From: Vandiemenella viatica
Lineage: Eukaryota > Arthropoda > Insecta > Orthoptera > Morabidae
Assembly: GCA_031002005.1 (NCBI GenBank)
Contig: JARYHS010009186.1
Span: 101,031,992 to 101,095,991 of the forward strand
Direction: 5' to 3'
DNA length: 64,000 bases
Below, one piece after another: positions 1 to 13,000 of the stretch. The notes beneath the pieces were generated by a model, which saw only the letters and a program-made list of their open reading frames with translations, was not told where the DNA came from and did not search any database. Within the stretch, counting starts at the first letter, position 1; the number at the start of each line of letters is the position of its first letter. The position numbers and the translations under genes were made by a program.

Positions 1-2054
1 GACAGCTTCCGGAGGCATTCTTCCCATGAGTCTCCTATTATGATATACAAAGATCGTCGGCGAATTGGAGGATGGTGATACTGCCACTCATAGTATGGTG
101 GGAGGTCACAAGTGTACAGGTTAAATAGCAGCGGCGCAAGAACGGAGCCCTGAGGCAGCCCTCGATTTGTTTTCCTGGATGCCACAGGGAACCTCCCCGC
201 GGATACTACAAGCCACCTGTCTGAAAGCAGTGCCAATAGATTTCCCACAAAGACTTGTGGGATCCCTAGGCGGCGAAGTTTCTTAGCTAGGATCGGAAGG
301 GATACATGGTCGTATGCGCTGTTTATATCGATGTATGCGGCGATCATGAATTTGTTTTTGGTTAAGCAGGAGTGGATTTTCGTTGTCAGGTGTGGCTAAG
401 ATATCCTCCGTGCCTTTACCTCTTCTGAATCCGTACTGTGTTTCAGGGAGGAGCGAGTGATGCTCTAGCCACCATTCCAATCTCTGTTTGATCATGCGTT
501 CCAGGATTTTGTTGGTACACGACAGTAAGTTTATGGGTCTGTAGGAGTCCACCCTGCGGCCGTCTTTCCCTGGCTTCCTCACGGGAACCACCCGCGCTGT
601 TTTCATCTCCTTAATTTGGATTCTATTCGCCCAGATCCTGTTCAGAATACTGCACAACTTTGTTTTTGCTGAGACCGGCAGGTTCCTCAGCATGGCGTAA
701 TGGATGTTGTCCGGACCTGGTGCTGTGTCAGATCCATGATTTAGAGCAGAGTTGAGTTCGTTTAGTTGGAACGGGTGCAGCAGGAAGTGCGGCTCAGGCG
801 CCTTGGGTTCTTCAAGGTTGGGTTCCACCCAAGCCGGGGTTAAGGAGATGAGGATGTTTCCAGGATGTCGTTCGTTATAGGAGCGGTTCCAATTGCCGGG
901 AGGCTGAGTGCTTTAATTTCCTCAAGTTGTGCCATATTTCAGGTATGGGCGTATCTTTGTTGAAGGATTCGCAGAACTCGTTCCATTTATCTCTTTTCTT
1001 TCTCTTGACTATCTTCTTGACGATAGCCTGCGCTCTGCAGTGGGCCAGGTAGTTGTCCATCGTGGGACAACTTCTAAATACACGTAGCATGTCTCTGCGT
1101 CGTTGCACCGCTTCCCTACATTCGTTGTCCCACCAAGGTATCCGTTTGTTCTTCAGAAAGTATACAGGTTTCTGTGCGGGAATGGAAGCGTTAGCAGCTT
1201 GATTAATATCGTTTATCAAAAGGCGGTAATCCGACGCACATCAGCTCCGCACTCCCAAGATGATGTGAGTCGTTTCATGCCAATTTCAAATTTTTCCCAG
1301 TCAGCCTGGTGAATTTTCCATTTGTTGGTAGGGAAGATGAACCGTGGCGCTGAGGTGTCAGAACTGAAGCGGAGTAGGATGGGTAGGTGGTCAGATCCCA
1401 TCGTGTCTTCGACTATTTCCCAAGAGATGTCCACGGCTATATTCGCCGATACACAAGAAATGTCCACTGCAGAAGGACCCTGACCTGGCGCATTGATCCT
1501 GGTGGGTTCGCCATTGTTCAATACAACCATGTCTTCTTCCTCTAAAAATAGTAGCTATAGTGTTACCCATTTCGTTTGTACTTGAACTTCCCCATAGAAT
1601 GTTATGGGCGTTAAGGTCTCCTAAGAGAAGGACCGGTTTCGGTAGGGGTCTGAGGAGGTTCGTGATGGCTGCTTTCGATAACTTCTTGTTCGGTGGTCTG
1701 TACATTGATACGATGGTGACCTCTTTCTTGCTGAGACGGATTCTAGCCGCACATGTATTAAATTCCATAACTTCCGTGCGGAGGTGTATTGGTTCATAAA
1801 TAAATAGAGTTTCTAATTAGTATGGCAGAGCCCCCGTAGCCATCAGGACGATCTGATCTAATGGAATTATACCCCTTGAATAAAAATCGTTCGCCTGGCT
1901 TCAGCCAAGTCTCACTGATGGCCATGACGGCCACCTTATTCGTTGAGGAGTATTGCAGCAAACTCTCTTTGTTGGCCCTGATGGATCTTGCATTCCATTG
2001 TGGGATGATCTCGCAATGCGGGGCTGTTCCGCTGTTTCTAACCGGAGCCGCCAT
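1..2054 (-). pseudogene. LINE ORF2 (AP-like endonuclease and reverse transcriptase), frameshifted and cut by the window edge
   Basis: The endonuclease starts near 2010 with WNARSIRANKESLLQY and AISETWLKPG. It continues in another frame with YRPP, then LLLGDLNAHNILWGSS (catalytic GDLNAHN) and, near 1395, MGSDHLPI, the SDH motif. The RT follows: YRPINLLSCTNKILERM near 560-500 and YGFRRGKGTEDI near 440-400. After a frameshift come GLPQGSVLAPLLFNLY near 170-120 and FADDL (codons at 53-64), the catalytic YADD variant, directly followed by two stops. Frames change near 1800, 1500, 1216, 850, 400 and 110. The protein cannot be made from this copy. Confidence 0.88.
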
Positions 2055-3863
2055 TGTCTATCCCGCTTATGGACAGGGAACGGAGCAGAAGTTGTTTTAC
2101 ATTAGGGGCATACAGGGAAGGATCTTGCAACTGGTTTCCTACCAGTTGATTTATCACACACATTATTATTTCAAACATTTTGTTGACCGAGGATTCCGTA
2201 GCTGGTACATCAGAATGGTTATTTACCGGATGGGGAGGGTATGGGTTGCGGACGATCGGTTCGATGTGCCTATTGTACGGAATCCAATAGTTTTTGTAGG
2301 ACCTGTCTACCGCACTGCTTGTGGTTCTGCCCGCTTTTCTCTGACTTTCGGAGCTAGGAGGGTGAACTTGGTTCCTGACAGGAAGGGATGGTAGGGAGTT
2401 CTCCAGGTCAGTGGGGGTGTTTTCCAGCGTAGGAGTGGCCTGTGGTATCTGCGCCTGTTGGGGAGGATAAATCGGGACGTTAGGTGGGGTGGTTGTAGGA
2501 TTATGCTGTGCTATGTTCCAACCACTTTGGTCATAGATTCCTTCGTGGGTGGCCATGATTGGAAATTGTATGTTCGCTCTTCCTATGCTCGCCGCCATAC
2601 TGGCGTACGATGGGATGGAGATTTTCTCTAGGGCTTGATTATAGCTTAGATTTTCCTGGGCCATCACCTGTTTGATCTTCTTTTGTTTGACGTATTCGGG
2701 GCACTGTCTGTCAAAGGATGGGTGACCGCCGCTGCAGTGGACACATATTGGGGTACTTTGGTTCACACATTCTGTTCCATCATGTGGATTTTGTGCAAAA
2801 GGGGCATCGTTGCTGCTTTCTGCACTGATTGCTGGGGTGCCCAAAGCGGATACAGTTAAAGCACTGCATTACCGGCTTAATATAGGGTTCTACAGGACAT
2901 CTCACTCCATGTATATAGACATAATTGGGGCGCCTCTGAGCTTTGAAAGTTAGGAGACATACCGGAAGCGGGATTTCCTTCATTTGCTCATTTTCTTTCG
3001 ATTTTCCAATAAACCTTTTGACCTTCACTACTTGATATTCACACCTCACAACCTCCATTATTTCTTCCTCTGATATTTCGGTCATGACATTTCTAATAAT
3101 CCCTTGCTGTGTAATGAGAGAGAACGGAATATAGGCCCTAAGGCCATTTCGCTCCCAAACAGAAACTCGTGATCAGGCTGTTGGCCGATGCTGCCGATCT
3201 CATTTCAATCTTGACACGATTTCGCCCAGCAGGGGCTATCTGGATTATGTTGTTACCTATATCCTGGCTGAGGGAGTACATGATGCGGCCGATAGCCATT
3301 GGGTGGATGCGTCCAATGTTTTTGTCCTGACTTTCTATATACACGTGGTAGGGACCTAGATCATAACTTTCATAATGTGGTGGCGCCGCCCCATTTACCT
3401 GCAGGATGTTGTTTTCTGTGGCCGTTGCTGGCTGCTGTCACTGCGCATGTTCCGGCTGCGATGCGTCCATACTCATGTCAGCTGGTGGCGGAGGATGCCG
3501 TGACGAACAGAGAACCTTGCTGCTTCCGCTGCTGGCGCCGGTGCCGATGTCGTTTGCGGAGGCGAAGGGGCGTTTCTGCGGTATATGTGCTACCGCTTCA
3601 TCTTCTCTTCTCGATTGCTGGTCACGTTGGATTAAAGTAGGATTGAAGATTGCTGGTGGAGTGTTTACAGTATTGAGACCAGAGCTGACCGCGTCCATGG
3701 TTGCACTCGTATCACCGCTATTGCTCTGCGATTGGAACTGCACATGGCTGCCACTAATGTTGTCTTCGTCTGCTGGGCCTATAATTGTCTCACAATTTGC
3801 CTGGCAGAGTGTCGATGGCTGGAGCTGGAGCTGGCCACCTTCGCCATAGTCCCCGCCGTACAT
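2038..3863 (-). pseudogene. LINE ORF1 (gag-like nucleic-acid-binding protein), frameshifted
   Basis: The reading starts at an ATG ending at 3863 (MYGGDYGEGG). A low-complexity N-terminal part (3863-3438) is followed by an RNA-binding-like segment (3344-3138: IGRIHPMAIGRIMYSL). A conserved part from 3085 ends in zinc knuckles: C-x2-C-x4-H-x4-C (CFNCIRFGHPSNQC), then CPFC, and later CVHCSGGH followed by FDRQCPEY and QENLSYNQAL, a set of motifs usual in insect Jockey-type ORF1 proteins. At least three frame changes are needed to join these parts, so the copy is dead. Known ORF1 proteins of this group bind element RNA in the ribonucleoprotein; that role is inferred here. Confidence 0.85.
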
Positions 3864-4159
3864 GACGGCGGAAGGCTATCTTGAATTAACAGATGTGTGT
3901 ACTTGATAAACTATTGCACTATTTCACCTCGAGGTGGGAAAATATCCCCGGAGAACTAGTCCGTAGTTCCGGGAAAACACTGCCCGGAGACCGCGAAGCA
4001 CTTAACCGCACACAACGCAGATCCGCGAGTATAAGGAAGTTTACACTACGAGAGCTGAGACTCGACTGTTGTTGCTCTTCACAGAGTGGAATAACAAGGA
4101 AGAGAATGCGGAGATCGAAAAGAAATGTTTACAAACATAATAAACACGTAAAAGTTTAA

Positions 4160-7100
4160 GCTAACGACAGGATTGCGGATCCAAAGAAAACATATGATTG
4201 CATATTGGATTGACTCTATTTTCTGGAAAGCAATGTATTATACACAGGCGAGGTTGAGTGAAACTGAAATTATAAGCAAGAAGAACTTACTGACAAACTT
4301 ACAAACTGTATTGTAAAATTTAAAGCATATCCTGCAAAGAACTAACAATACGTAACAGAAGAATCAATGTACGATTAGTTTGCTCCTTAGTTCAAATTGT
4401 TGAAGAAAGGATGTTATCATATGAACAATAGTTTCCAAAGACACTTTCGTGACAACTAAACAACGATAAAATGAAATATATTTAATTCTGGAATTCGGTC
4501 TGAAAGTTACATTTCCTCCCATTGATCTAAGTGACATGATTCATAAACTTTTGAAGCAATATACCATTGCGTAAATAGAATACACACATTTCTCTTACCA
4601 AATAGAAACAGAGATAGCTGGAGAAAAAATGCTATTGGTTAGCTTATCAGTCTTATGTCTAGGCCTACTATCTGGCTGACTTTGAGAACATAGGCCTATA
4701 CCGTACATCTGATAAACTGATATCATCGAGAATGTGTGCACTACTTTTGTCCGAAGCGACGCAATGGATAAAGTCGTCTCCTTCCGAGGACCATGTCAGA
4801 TAACATTGTTATCTCTAAACCGTATTCATCAAATTACAAACAGATATTAGGTACAAAGTAAGTGAAGGAAATTTTGGCGAAAACAAAGTTCTTTCAATTA
4901 CATAAGCATCAGATTTTAAACCAAAAGAAACACATTCAAAACCTAGCAGACTGTGTGTTACACAATATTACAATATTTTTAAATAATAATAATATTAAAG
5001 TTTTTGCGCTATGCTTTCCCTTTTTGCCCCCTTACTCATGTACACAGCTGAAATTTTTTGTTGTGAAAGGTACAACTCAGTAGTCCTGTTAGCGGTTTTC
5101 TTCATGTTGGAGCATGAGTACAGATACACTCAAATAATCTTTTACTACGTATCGATTAAGCCTTTTAATGCCATACTAAAAAGTGTAAGATTACTTTCAG
5201 TTAATATGTTAAAGAAAGAAATACAAAAATTACTTATAAATAATTATTTTGTAAATTTGTAACATTTAAAAATTCGTTGATGTATTGATTTTTACTGACT
5301 TTCTAGTGCTACAGATGTTCTCTGTAGTTTCTACAATAAAGCTGTCAAATACTTTAAAATAACTTTGAACGTGGTTATGTCAGTATACGTGCTATTGTGG
5401 AAAACGATTTTCCAAATATCTCACATGGGATCGAGAAAATGTAAACAACAAAAATCAATTTGTTGCTCAACTCCATCAGAGCACTGTCTTATTTATACTT
5501 TCAAATTACAAATTTCACCATAATAATAGTACCATACAAACAAAATGCTAAATTTTAGAATTAAAGATAGTTAACCCCCCATACTTCTATCATCGGAATA
5601 TTTGGAGTATTACTTTCTTGATTTAGCTATGCGGACTGTAAAAAGGCAGGAAATTATACCCATGATAGTATTGTTAACAAGGAATTGCAGGGAAATTGTC
5701 CATGTGCATGTCCAGCATGTATAAACTAGCGTAAAAGAAATCTGATTTGAGTTTGGGGAAAAAATTGGATGTTAAGGTCTGGAATCGTACATGAGTCTTC
5801 CAGAACTTAGTAGGCCTACAAATATTCGAAGCATAAGATGAAAACCTGGTCAAATGGAATGTTCACAAGTTTTTGCTTTAACAGGAAAATATATTGTCAG
5901 TTAGCAATGCAATATATATATATAAACAGAAACTAAAATAGAAAAGAAAAGAAAGGTTTAAGAGATGCACAAGAGGATCAGAAAATCGTATGCATCAAAA
6001 GTTTAAAAATTAAAAATATGACATATTTCCTTATGGCTACACGCTTTGATGGCATTGAGGTCATTAGAGGTGCGAAAGGAATTAAAAGTAGGAACGGAAA
6101 GGAATTCGGCTGTTTCATTTGGATGAAGCGTCCCAGCATTTGTCTGGAGTAAATTTGGGAAACCATGGAAACCAATATAGGGATGGGATTCGACCCTGCG
6201 TCCTCCTGAAAATTGTGATGATATAATTTTACACGACGCTAGTTTTTCATATCAAAAAATAATAATCCAATACAGTGTATTGGGTACACACAAAGGAAGA
6301 ACAAAATGCAAAGTAAGAATGTTTTATATCTTTTAGTTTACAAGTACTAATAAGTTAGTTTCAACTGACAAATGATGTTTTATGCATCGCGATTGCGAAA
6401 AGAATTTTGCACTTCAGTATGTAGTACTTTTTGGTGGACAGGGTAAGATCCGATCCTGATACTTTGGAGTGTCTTAATAAAGTTAGTCAAACTCCTCCTT
6501 GCTTGATGTTCATCATTCTTCTTATCTCCTTGCAGAGAATATAAAACATAGTACCTACAGTAAATCCACGCATTGGTTTTAAAAAGAAAACCCGTTTAGA
6601 CAAAATATTTAGCTTCCAAACATAGCCTTTCTCTTAATTTGTTATAAGACATTATGCTTGCCACTGACAAGGGAATGAAAGTTGCGGAACATTTTAATAG
6701 AACAACGTAATTAATACGTTTCCACTAGACATCAATAAGTCTTTCACTGGTTTACCCGTTCAGTGTAACTTATTTTATCTTGGGAATACTATATTTTATT
6801 TTGTAAATGCTTTATATAGATTTATTTTCAGCTTTTCCTATGTTAACGTATTGCTTTTTGCTGACTTTAAATTCACCCTCCCTTTAACCAATGATTTTTC
6901 AATATATCCACCACTCAGAAAAGACATTTTAAGAGTACAAAATCGTATTTAGCAAATAGACTTATACGATATATATCTTTATACTAACAATAGTAGTAAT
7001 AAGTTGTGTGTGCAAAAGAAACTCAATGTTAGCCATTTGACAACAAGTGTTGTAAAATAACGATAATGATGAAAAGGAAAAAGCATTTAGACAATGAAAT

Positions 7101-8130
7101 TAATAAAAGACAGGGAAATAATCCCAATTAATAACTATAAGGCAGAAGGGCAGCGACGAATACACACACGCCAAAAATCAGACGCAACAGTTTTTATATA
7201 TTTTATGTAACGAGAAATGACCTATTGGATGAGGAAGGTGTACAAATGCCTGAATTCGCCATATAATTGAGAGACCTAGTCATGACGTGAGTTCTGTCGT
7301 GTCCGCACTTTCTTTGCCCAGTGGTTCTTTGTATGAACAAGGTTTTAAACCAATATATTGTAAAAAGGTGTTATGTCGCGTTTTTGCAGCGGTCTGTTGG
7401 TACTTTTATTTAATTGAGCTATGGACGCTATGCTGATCGTATTTGCTAACACGTTAGAATGTTATAAGATTTAAAAGTTATCTACAATGAAGCTATCGTT
7501 TCCTATGACTCCGCCGTCAATACTTATTTCAACAACAAGAATAGTTATGGTCAGCTGAATGAATGATGTAGGATGTTATGCAGGTATTTCTATGAATTAA
7601 AAGAGGTAATTACAGTTCAATATTTAGATTTAATTCGCAATTCTTTTAGCGAATTTCTTCAACTTCCACCACATGCTGTTTCCACCATTTAAGTTTATCA
7701 TTCAAACTTCATTATCGAAGAAGGTAAGGCCCTTGGATAAGGTAACAATCATTCCATATACCATCCATTCCAACATAGCACATCAATGGGAAAATCAAAC
7801 TTAGGCCTGTAAATCTAGAAGAAATGGTAATTTTTAATCTAAGCCCAAACGATTCCAATTTAACCCATAAAAACGCATGAAACGCATGATCTAGACCAAA
7901 ATAATGACAGATTTTAACACAGTAAAACATTTTCAATATTTTCAACCCCATAATCACTTAACCAACTGGCATCGATTTATCTCAAGCAAAACTCGATGCA
8001 GACAGCTGGCCCTTTGTTTTGCGGTCGGTTTGTTTTAACCCTTAACTGCGCGTTGTTTGGTGCCGTGTGTAAATGTCCTTGATGCTTGCTACCCTCAACT
8101 TGCGAGTCAATCCCAAAATTTACTGCCCCA

Positions 8131-8165
<35 letters not shown>

Positions 8166-9840
8166 TGCTTGCCAATCGCTTCTACTATCATAGAATTCGC
8201 ATATAGATATTTATGTTAGTATTAATATTCTCGGATTTACCGAATTTTTTTTTTCTATCTTTGTTTTCCACCGTCTCTCGGCGCCTCCTAACCCTCTGCC
8301 GATCCTGGGTATGCTCTTGATCTTGGAGCAAAACTGAATAATCCAAAAACATATGTGTGCATTTCAGAATCTGATATGATCAAAGCACCTTATTTAAACT
8401 TCTAAATACGGTACATAATGGCTACAGCAACCCTCGCAACATAAAAATATAAAATTCAATATGACCAAATAAACTACTTTCAATAATTGAAATATCAAAC
8501 ACCAATCAAATTTGGCAGCAAGGATCTATGGAACAAGAATAATAAATAAAACAAATAAACATTCCATGATAATTATGATAGCACCAGTCCTGAATGCAGA
8601 GAGAGCATCAAAGGATCAGTAATGGAGTGGGTGGTATACTGGTGGATAATCCAAACCATCATGGATGGATTAAAAATCTCAGTTTATTTTACTAATGAAA
8701 CTGAAAAATAATTACTATCCATCTTAAGTGCAAAGTTTGTCTGAATTTGTGTTGAAGCATTATTAAGAAGAAAAAAAACTACCGTATCTGATGCCATCCA
8801 GAAGTTGATTACAACAGAAAAGATGTGAGTATATTAAGGATGGATTTATTTTAAAAGTTAAATTATGAAATCAGTTGTTTCTCACTATTACTTCCCACAG
8901 AGCTACACTTATAAAAAATTGAAATACGTATTTAACAATATTCATGCAAGGTACCAAAACATTGCAATATAAGATTAGTCATATATGCTTTTTTTCTCTT
9001 GATGAAGACATATTTTAATTACCGGTAGTCATTAATTTGACAATTTTACTGAAGAATTGGTAACTTAAAGGTCGAAAGTTTAGACATAAATTACTCCTTC
9101 TGACACACTCAAATTTGAAAAACTTAAAAATATAAGAGTCAATGCAGACTTAAATAATAATGATGCCCAATTTGATTTCTATTCAAATGAACCAACAAAG
9201 TAGAGTGCTAACTAATCACATGGCATTTGACATAATCTTAATTACCAGCTGTAACAAATGGACTGATTAAAAAGGTTTTTTTTTGCATTCATCTCTAGAA
9301 ACAGAAACTACCTTGTATAGTGCTATTCTCAATTGATTTAGAACAGATCGGTTAAAGATATATATTATTTAACTGATAATTATTAAATTTATATTCCATC
9401 ATTAAAAAAAAAATGCTGATTTATTTACCTCTGAACATTTCCCAAACGAGATCAAAGGAGCATATAAATGTCGAATTATTTGAGAGCTGAGACACTATAA
9501 TATGTAATCACAAAAAGATGTTCTTGAGGACCTATTGCTTTTTAAATCCTTAAAATTAATATGTTTATTTCTTTAATATACAAGAAGTATACAATAAATG
9601 GTTTAATTACATGAAACCATATTTGTAATTAAAAACATACATACAGTATGGATGATATAGAAGCAACAGAAATAACAGCCAATTTTCAAGTAATTTATAA
9701 ATGATAGTGTTTCCAAAATAAACAACTGCAGGAAATATACAGTTAATTACAGTGAATTTTTACGTCATTATTAAGATGAGTAAATTTAATAATTCTATAG
9801 TTCACACTCACGCTAATTGTTACTGAAACTTACCTAATAA
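4160..9840. other. AT-rich non-coding stretch with no recognised gene
   Basis: Only short chance ORFs (up to 83 codons) occur here, with no family motifs and no convincing splice structure. The stretch separates the LINE from the first coding exon of the SV2-like gene and should hold that gene's promoter and 5' UTR, but no core promoter can be chosen by eye. A 28-base A run lies at 8138-8165. About 7980-8110 is somewhat richer in GC but matches nothing I know. Confidence 0.6.
8138..8165 (+). repeat. Poly(A) run of 28 bases
   Basis: A homopolymer on the + strand preceded by a T7 run. It could be the tail of an old retroposed copy inserted on the + strand, but the sequence before it (7980-8130) is not recognisable. 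Confidence 0.7.
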
Positions 9841-10006
9841 CAGACATTATCATTTGACAATAAGTCATTCTCAAACTGTGGTGAAAAAATTGCTGTGCAT
9901 TGTTTTCCTGTTTACAATGGATTTATACGTGTTGTCACTGATAAGGTCAGCAAGGTCTAATTTATACTACAGAAGGAGAATTCTTTCCATCCAGTACAGT
10001 TTCACC

Positions 10007-10016
10007 ATGGCTGGAG
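10007..10016 (+). CDS. SV2-like gene, coding exon 1 (start codon, residues 1-3)
   Basis: ATG GCT GGA G followed by the donor GTAACA. The context CACCATGG is optimal for initiation. The phase-1 end joins exactly to TT AAA ATG GAG in exon 2, giving MAGVKMEINS. Initiation at the exon 2 ATG (residue 6) would be the alternative. The upstream transcribed leader is not delimited. Confidence 0.72.
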
Positions 10017-13000
10017 GTAACATCAGCCTGTATTTTTAGACTCATCTTTTGCTTTGCTTTTAATTAATTCTTTTCTTTTATAACTCAATTTATGCTTTCT
10101 TCTTAACCTAATTTTAAAGAATAGATTGTAATATAAATTAATTTTGTTTAAATGCCTGTAAATATTATTCATTGCCTTATAATAGCTTCATTTTTTTCCT
10201 TTATAAGTTAACCCAATACATATGTTTATACACATAAATACACACACAAGGATGAAAATAGATATGCTTATTCCATATATAAATACACTCACACCTAAAT
10301 AAAGTAGACATTTTAAGTGTGGTTAATCAGTTTCTATGCAATACTATAATATTGTAAAGTATGTTGATGTTAATTTGTTTGTTGTCATCATCAGTTTTTT
10401 ATCAGTGGTGAATAATGAGTTTCCTTTGGTCATCATTGCTTGCTTCGATTAAAAACTATAATCTAGTAATATTTATTGATTGGGCTCATTTTCTAACTCA
10501 CTTAAGGATTGACAGAAAGAAGCTCTGAAAATTCTTGGTCTTTCCTTTTGGGTTGATAATTTATTTCTATAATATATGATTATTTTTAGGTACTGTTGAT
10601 CACTCTACAAACAAATACAAGTTATTATCTGCAATTCATTTACTCCTATAGTATATAAAATGTGCAATATAATAATACAAAAAAAAAATATGTGTAGGGA
10701 GATACGTACAAAAACAAAATTTAAATATTATTTGATGACTTAAGCATATGTAGTATTTTATGCAATATTTAAATTTGATTTCGTTTGCTCCTCTTTAACT
10801 TTTGATATACTGGTATGCTTCCTTTTGGATGTTATGAAGTGAATTTTCTTCTGAATTCCCCATGAAACAAATTTGATTGTATGTGTATTTTATCACAGTA
10901 AATCTGTTGTAAAAGTAACATGGGGATATTTTTACCTTTGTTGAGTAAATTATTTAGAACAAAGAGAACTAACATATTTCACTGAACTCAGCTTTGCATT
11001 TATACTTATATATTTATACCTCAATGCACAGTTACTTAGGATGGACTGTCAACACTAGAATTTTGATCTATTCATTGTATTTCTTAATTCTCAAGGAAAT
11101 TAGTATTTATACACATTAATCAAATATCTTACTTTACGTATCATTTCATATTATAAGATGTGTAATATGATGGTGGCTGATTAGAATCATTTTTTAAAAA
11201 TTGCTAGAAATTTAACATTTATTATTTTAGTCTGTCCTCTCCAAGCTGCAATAAGTAATAATGCAATGTGAACTACAATAGCCTAGCAAACTGTTCCATC
11301 TTTATTTACTTTTGATATTATGTGCCAGAATTGGATAAATGAACTTCATACTGTTTAAATTGTTGGTCAATATTTTTATTTGCTTCAGCCTGAATATTCT
11401 ACTTGCTAATGGAGCTGAAACACATGCAAATACTGGATGAAAACTTACTGGATTAACAATATCTTTCGGAAATTATACCTGTCTAATCTTTTTTTTTTTT
11501 ATCAAAACCAGGATTATGTTTTGATAGTAATAATGCTTTCCTTTATTTTTGGCTTGCATTTATTGAGTTTTAACTACTCAGAATATTAATAATTCATTTA
11601 ATTACTTTTTTCAGTTAAAATGGAGATCAATAGCCAAGCAGATTTTGAAGCTGCTGCTTTGGCAAGTGGTATGTTTCTAATATCTTTTTCTCTGATTTCC
11701 TTTTATTTACTACCAAATAATTGTAGAAAATTGTAGCCTGCTTCAAGTATTATTTTTTAATATTTTTGTGTGCTATATGATACTGCTGTTGTTTATATAC
11801 AAAAAAGTATAATGTGAATAAAGTGAAATGACTAAGGACAAAGAAGATATTTTTTGATTTATCAAACATTAGGTTCTATTTGCTGCTTTAGCCAATAAAT
11901 TCAAACACAAAAATATTGTTTCTAATTTAGTTATGAATTTCTGTATACTTTTGTATTTGATGAGACCTAACAAATAATAAAATTATCACAAGAATTGTGG
12001 ATGTTTAGAGACAATGATCAGTGCTCATAAAATTATTCAGACAATGGTTATGGTTCACAAAGGGTGGTCTATCAATACCCACAATTACTGTAATTATTAA
12101 ACTGAAGTATAGGCATGAAAATACAGAATATGGTGAGTGTACTTGGTGGAACAGATGTAGAACTAGCAGCATTAGTTTATGAAACAATGTAACTACCTAC
12201 CTCAGTGACAGCTGAAGTCAATTACTAAGGTAGTGACAACACTGAAATTTTTTGATGGATTACTGATCTTCATTTTTGAAGTGAAAGCTGCCTGGAAGAA
12301 CAGTTCAGTGTTGACTAAGAATTTTGCAACTTGAAAATTTACAACATTTGAATCAATGTGTGCACTGCCAGATTACAGAAATATTTTTGAAATTGAAGGG
12401 ATCAAAGATATATAGTTTTTTTTTTTTTCTTTTGAATTGACCAAACATTAAACAACGACTGAGTAGCCAAAACCTGAAAAGTTGACCTACACGCAGTCCT
12501 GTATTATCCAATAAGCACAACTAGGGACTGCATTCCACTTAAGTCATATAACAAATTGCAGCTGCTGCTGCGCCTTTCCAGTGGTGTTACTTACATTTTC
12601 AAGCTCCCTGAGACAGAACAAATTTGTCACAAACTGCTGCATGAATAGTTATCCTCCTCATTTCTGTTAAGCTGCTGTGTGCATGTGCGATTTGAGCCAT
12701 CTGGCACTTGTCACCATGATGATGAGATGGTTCATTCATGTGGCCAACAGATGGTGTTCAATGTTTCCCCAACTGTCGTCACAAGAAATCATATATTAGA
12801 GAATGCCACATTTTTAAATATAGTAGTGGCATGTAACATTGCCGCCCCTGACTTACCTTATTATACCAACAACACCGTAGGTCTCCTTTGTAGACTTACC
12901 CTGTATTTAATTGTTTGCTTTGTATGATTAAAGGTTCACCCAAAATATTATTAATTTGTTTTGTTTTGGTTTCTGCTGTTGCAGCAATAAGTTTAGGTAA

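Larger units (their letters stand above)
1..4100 (-). mobile_element. Decayed Jockey/I-group non-LTR retrotransposon, two ORFs, 3' part beyond the window
   Basis: Read on the minus strand this is a near complete LINE: a 5' leader (about 4100-3864), a gag-like ORF1 (3863-2038) and an ORF2 with endonuclease and reverse transcriptase (2054-1). It is GC-richer than its surroundings and ends abruptly in AT-rich host DNA near 4.1 kb, so that end is approximate. Several frameshifts and stops break both ORFs. The 3' end of the element lies outside the window. The two-ORF layout, zinc knuckles in ORF1 and the APE-type endonuclease place it in the Jockey/I/R1 group; the exact clade is not resolved by eye. 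Confidence 0.9.

Noticed and set aside
1103..3849. Plus-strand ORFs across the left LINE (up to 177 codons)
   Set aside because: They are antisense shadows of ORF1 and ORF2 on the minus strand.
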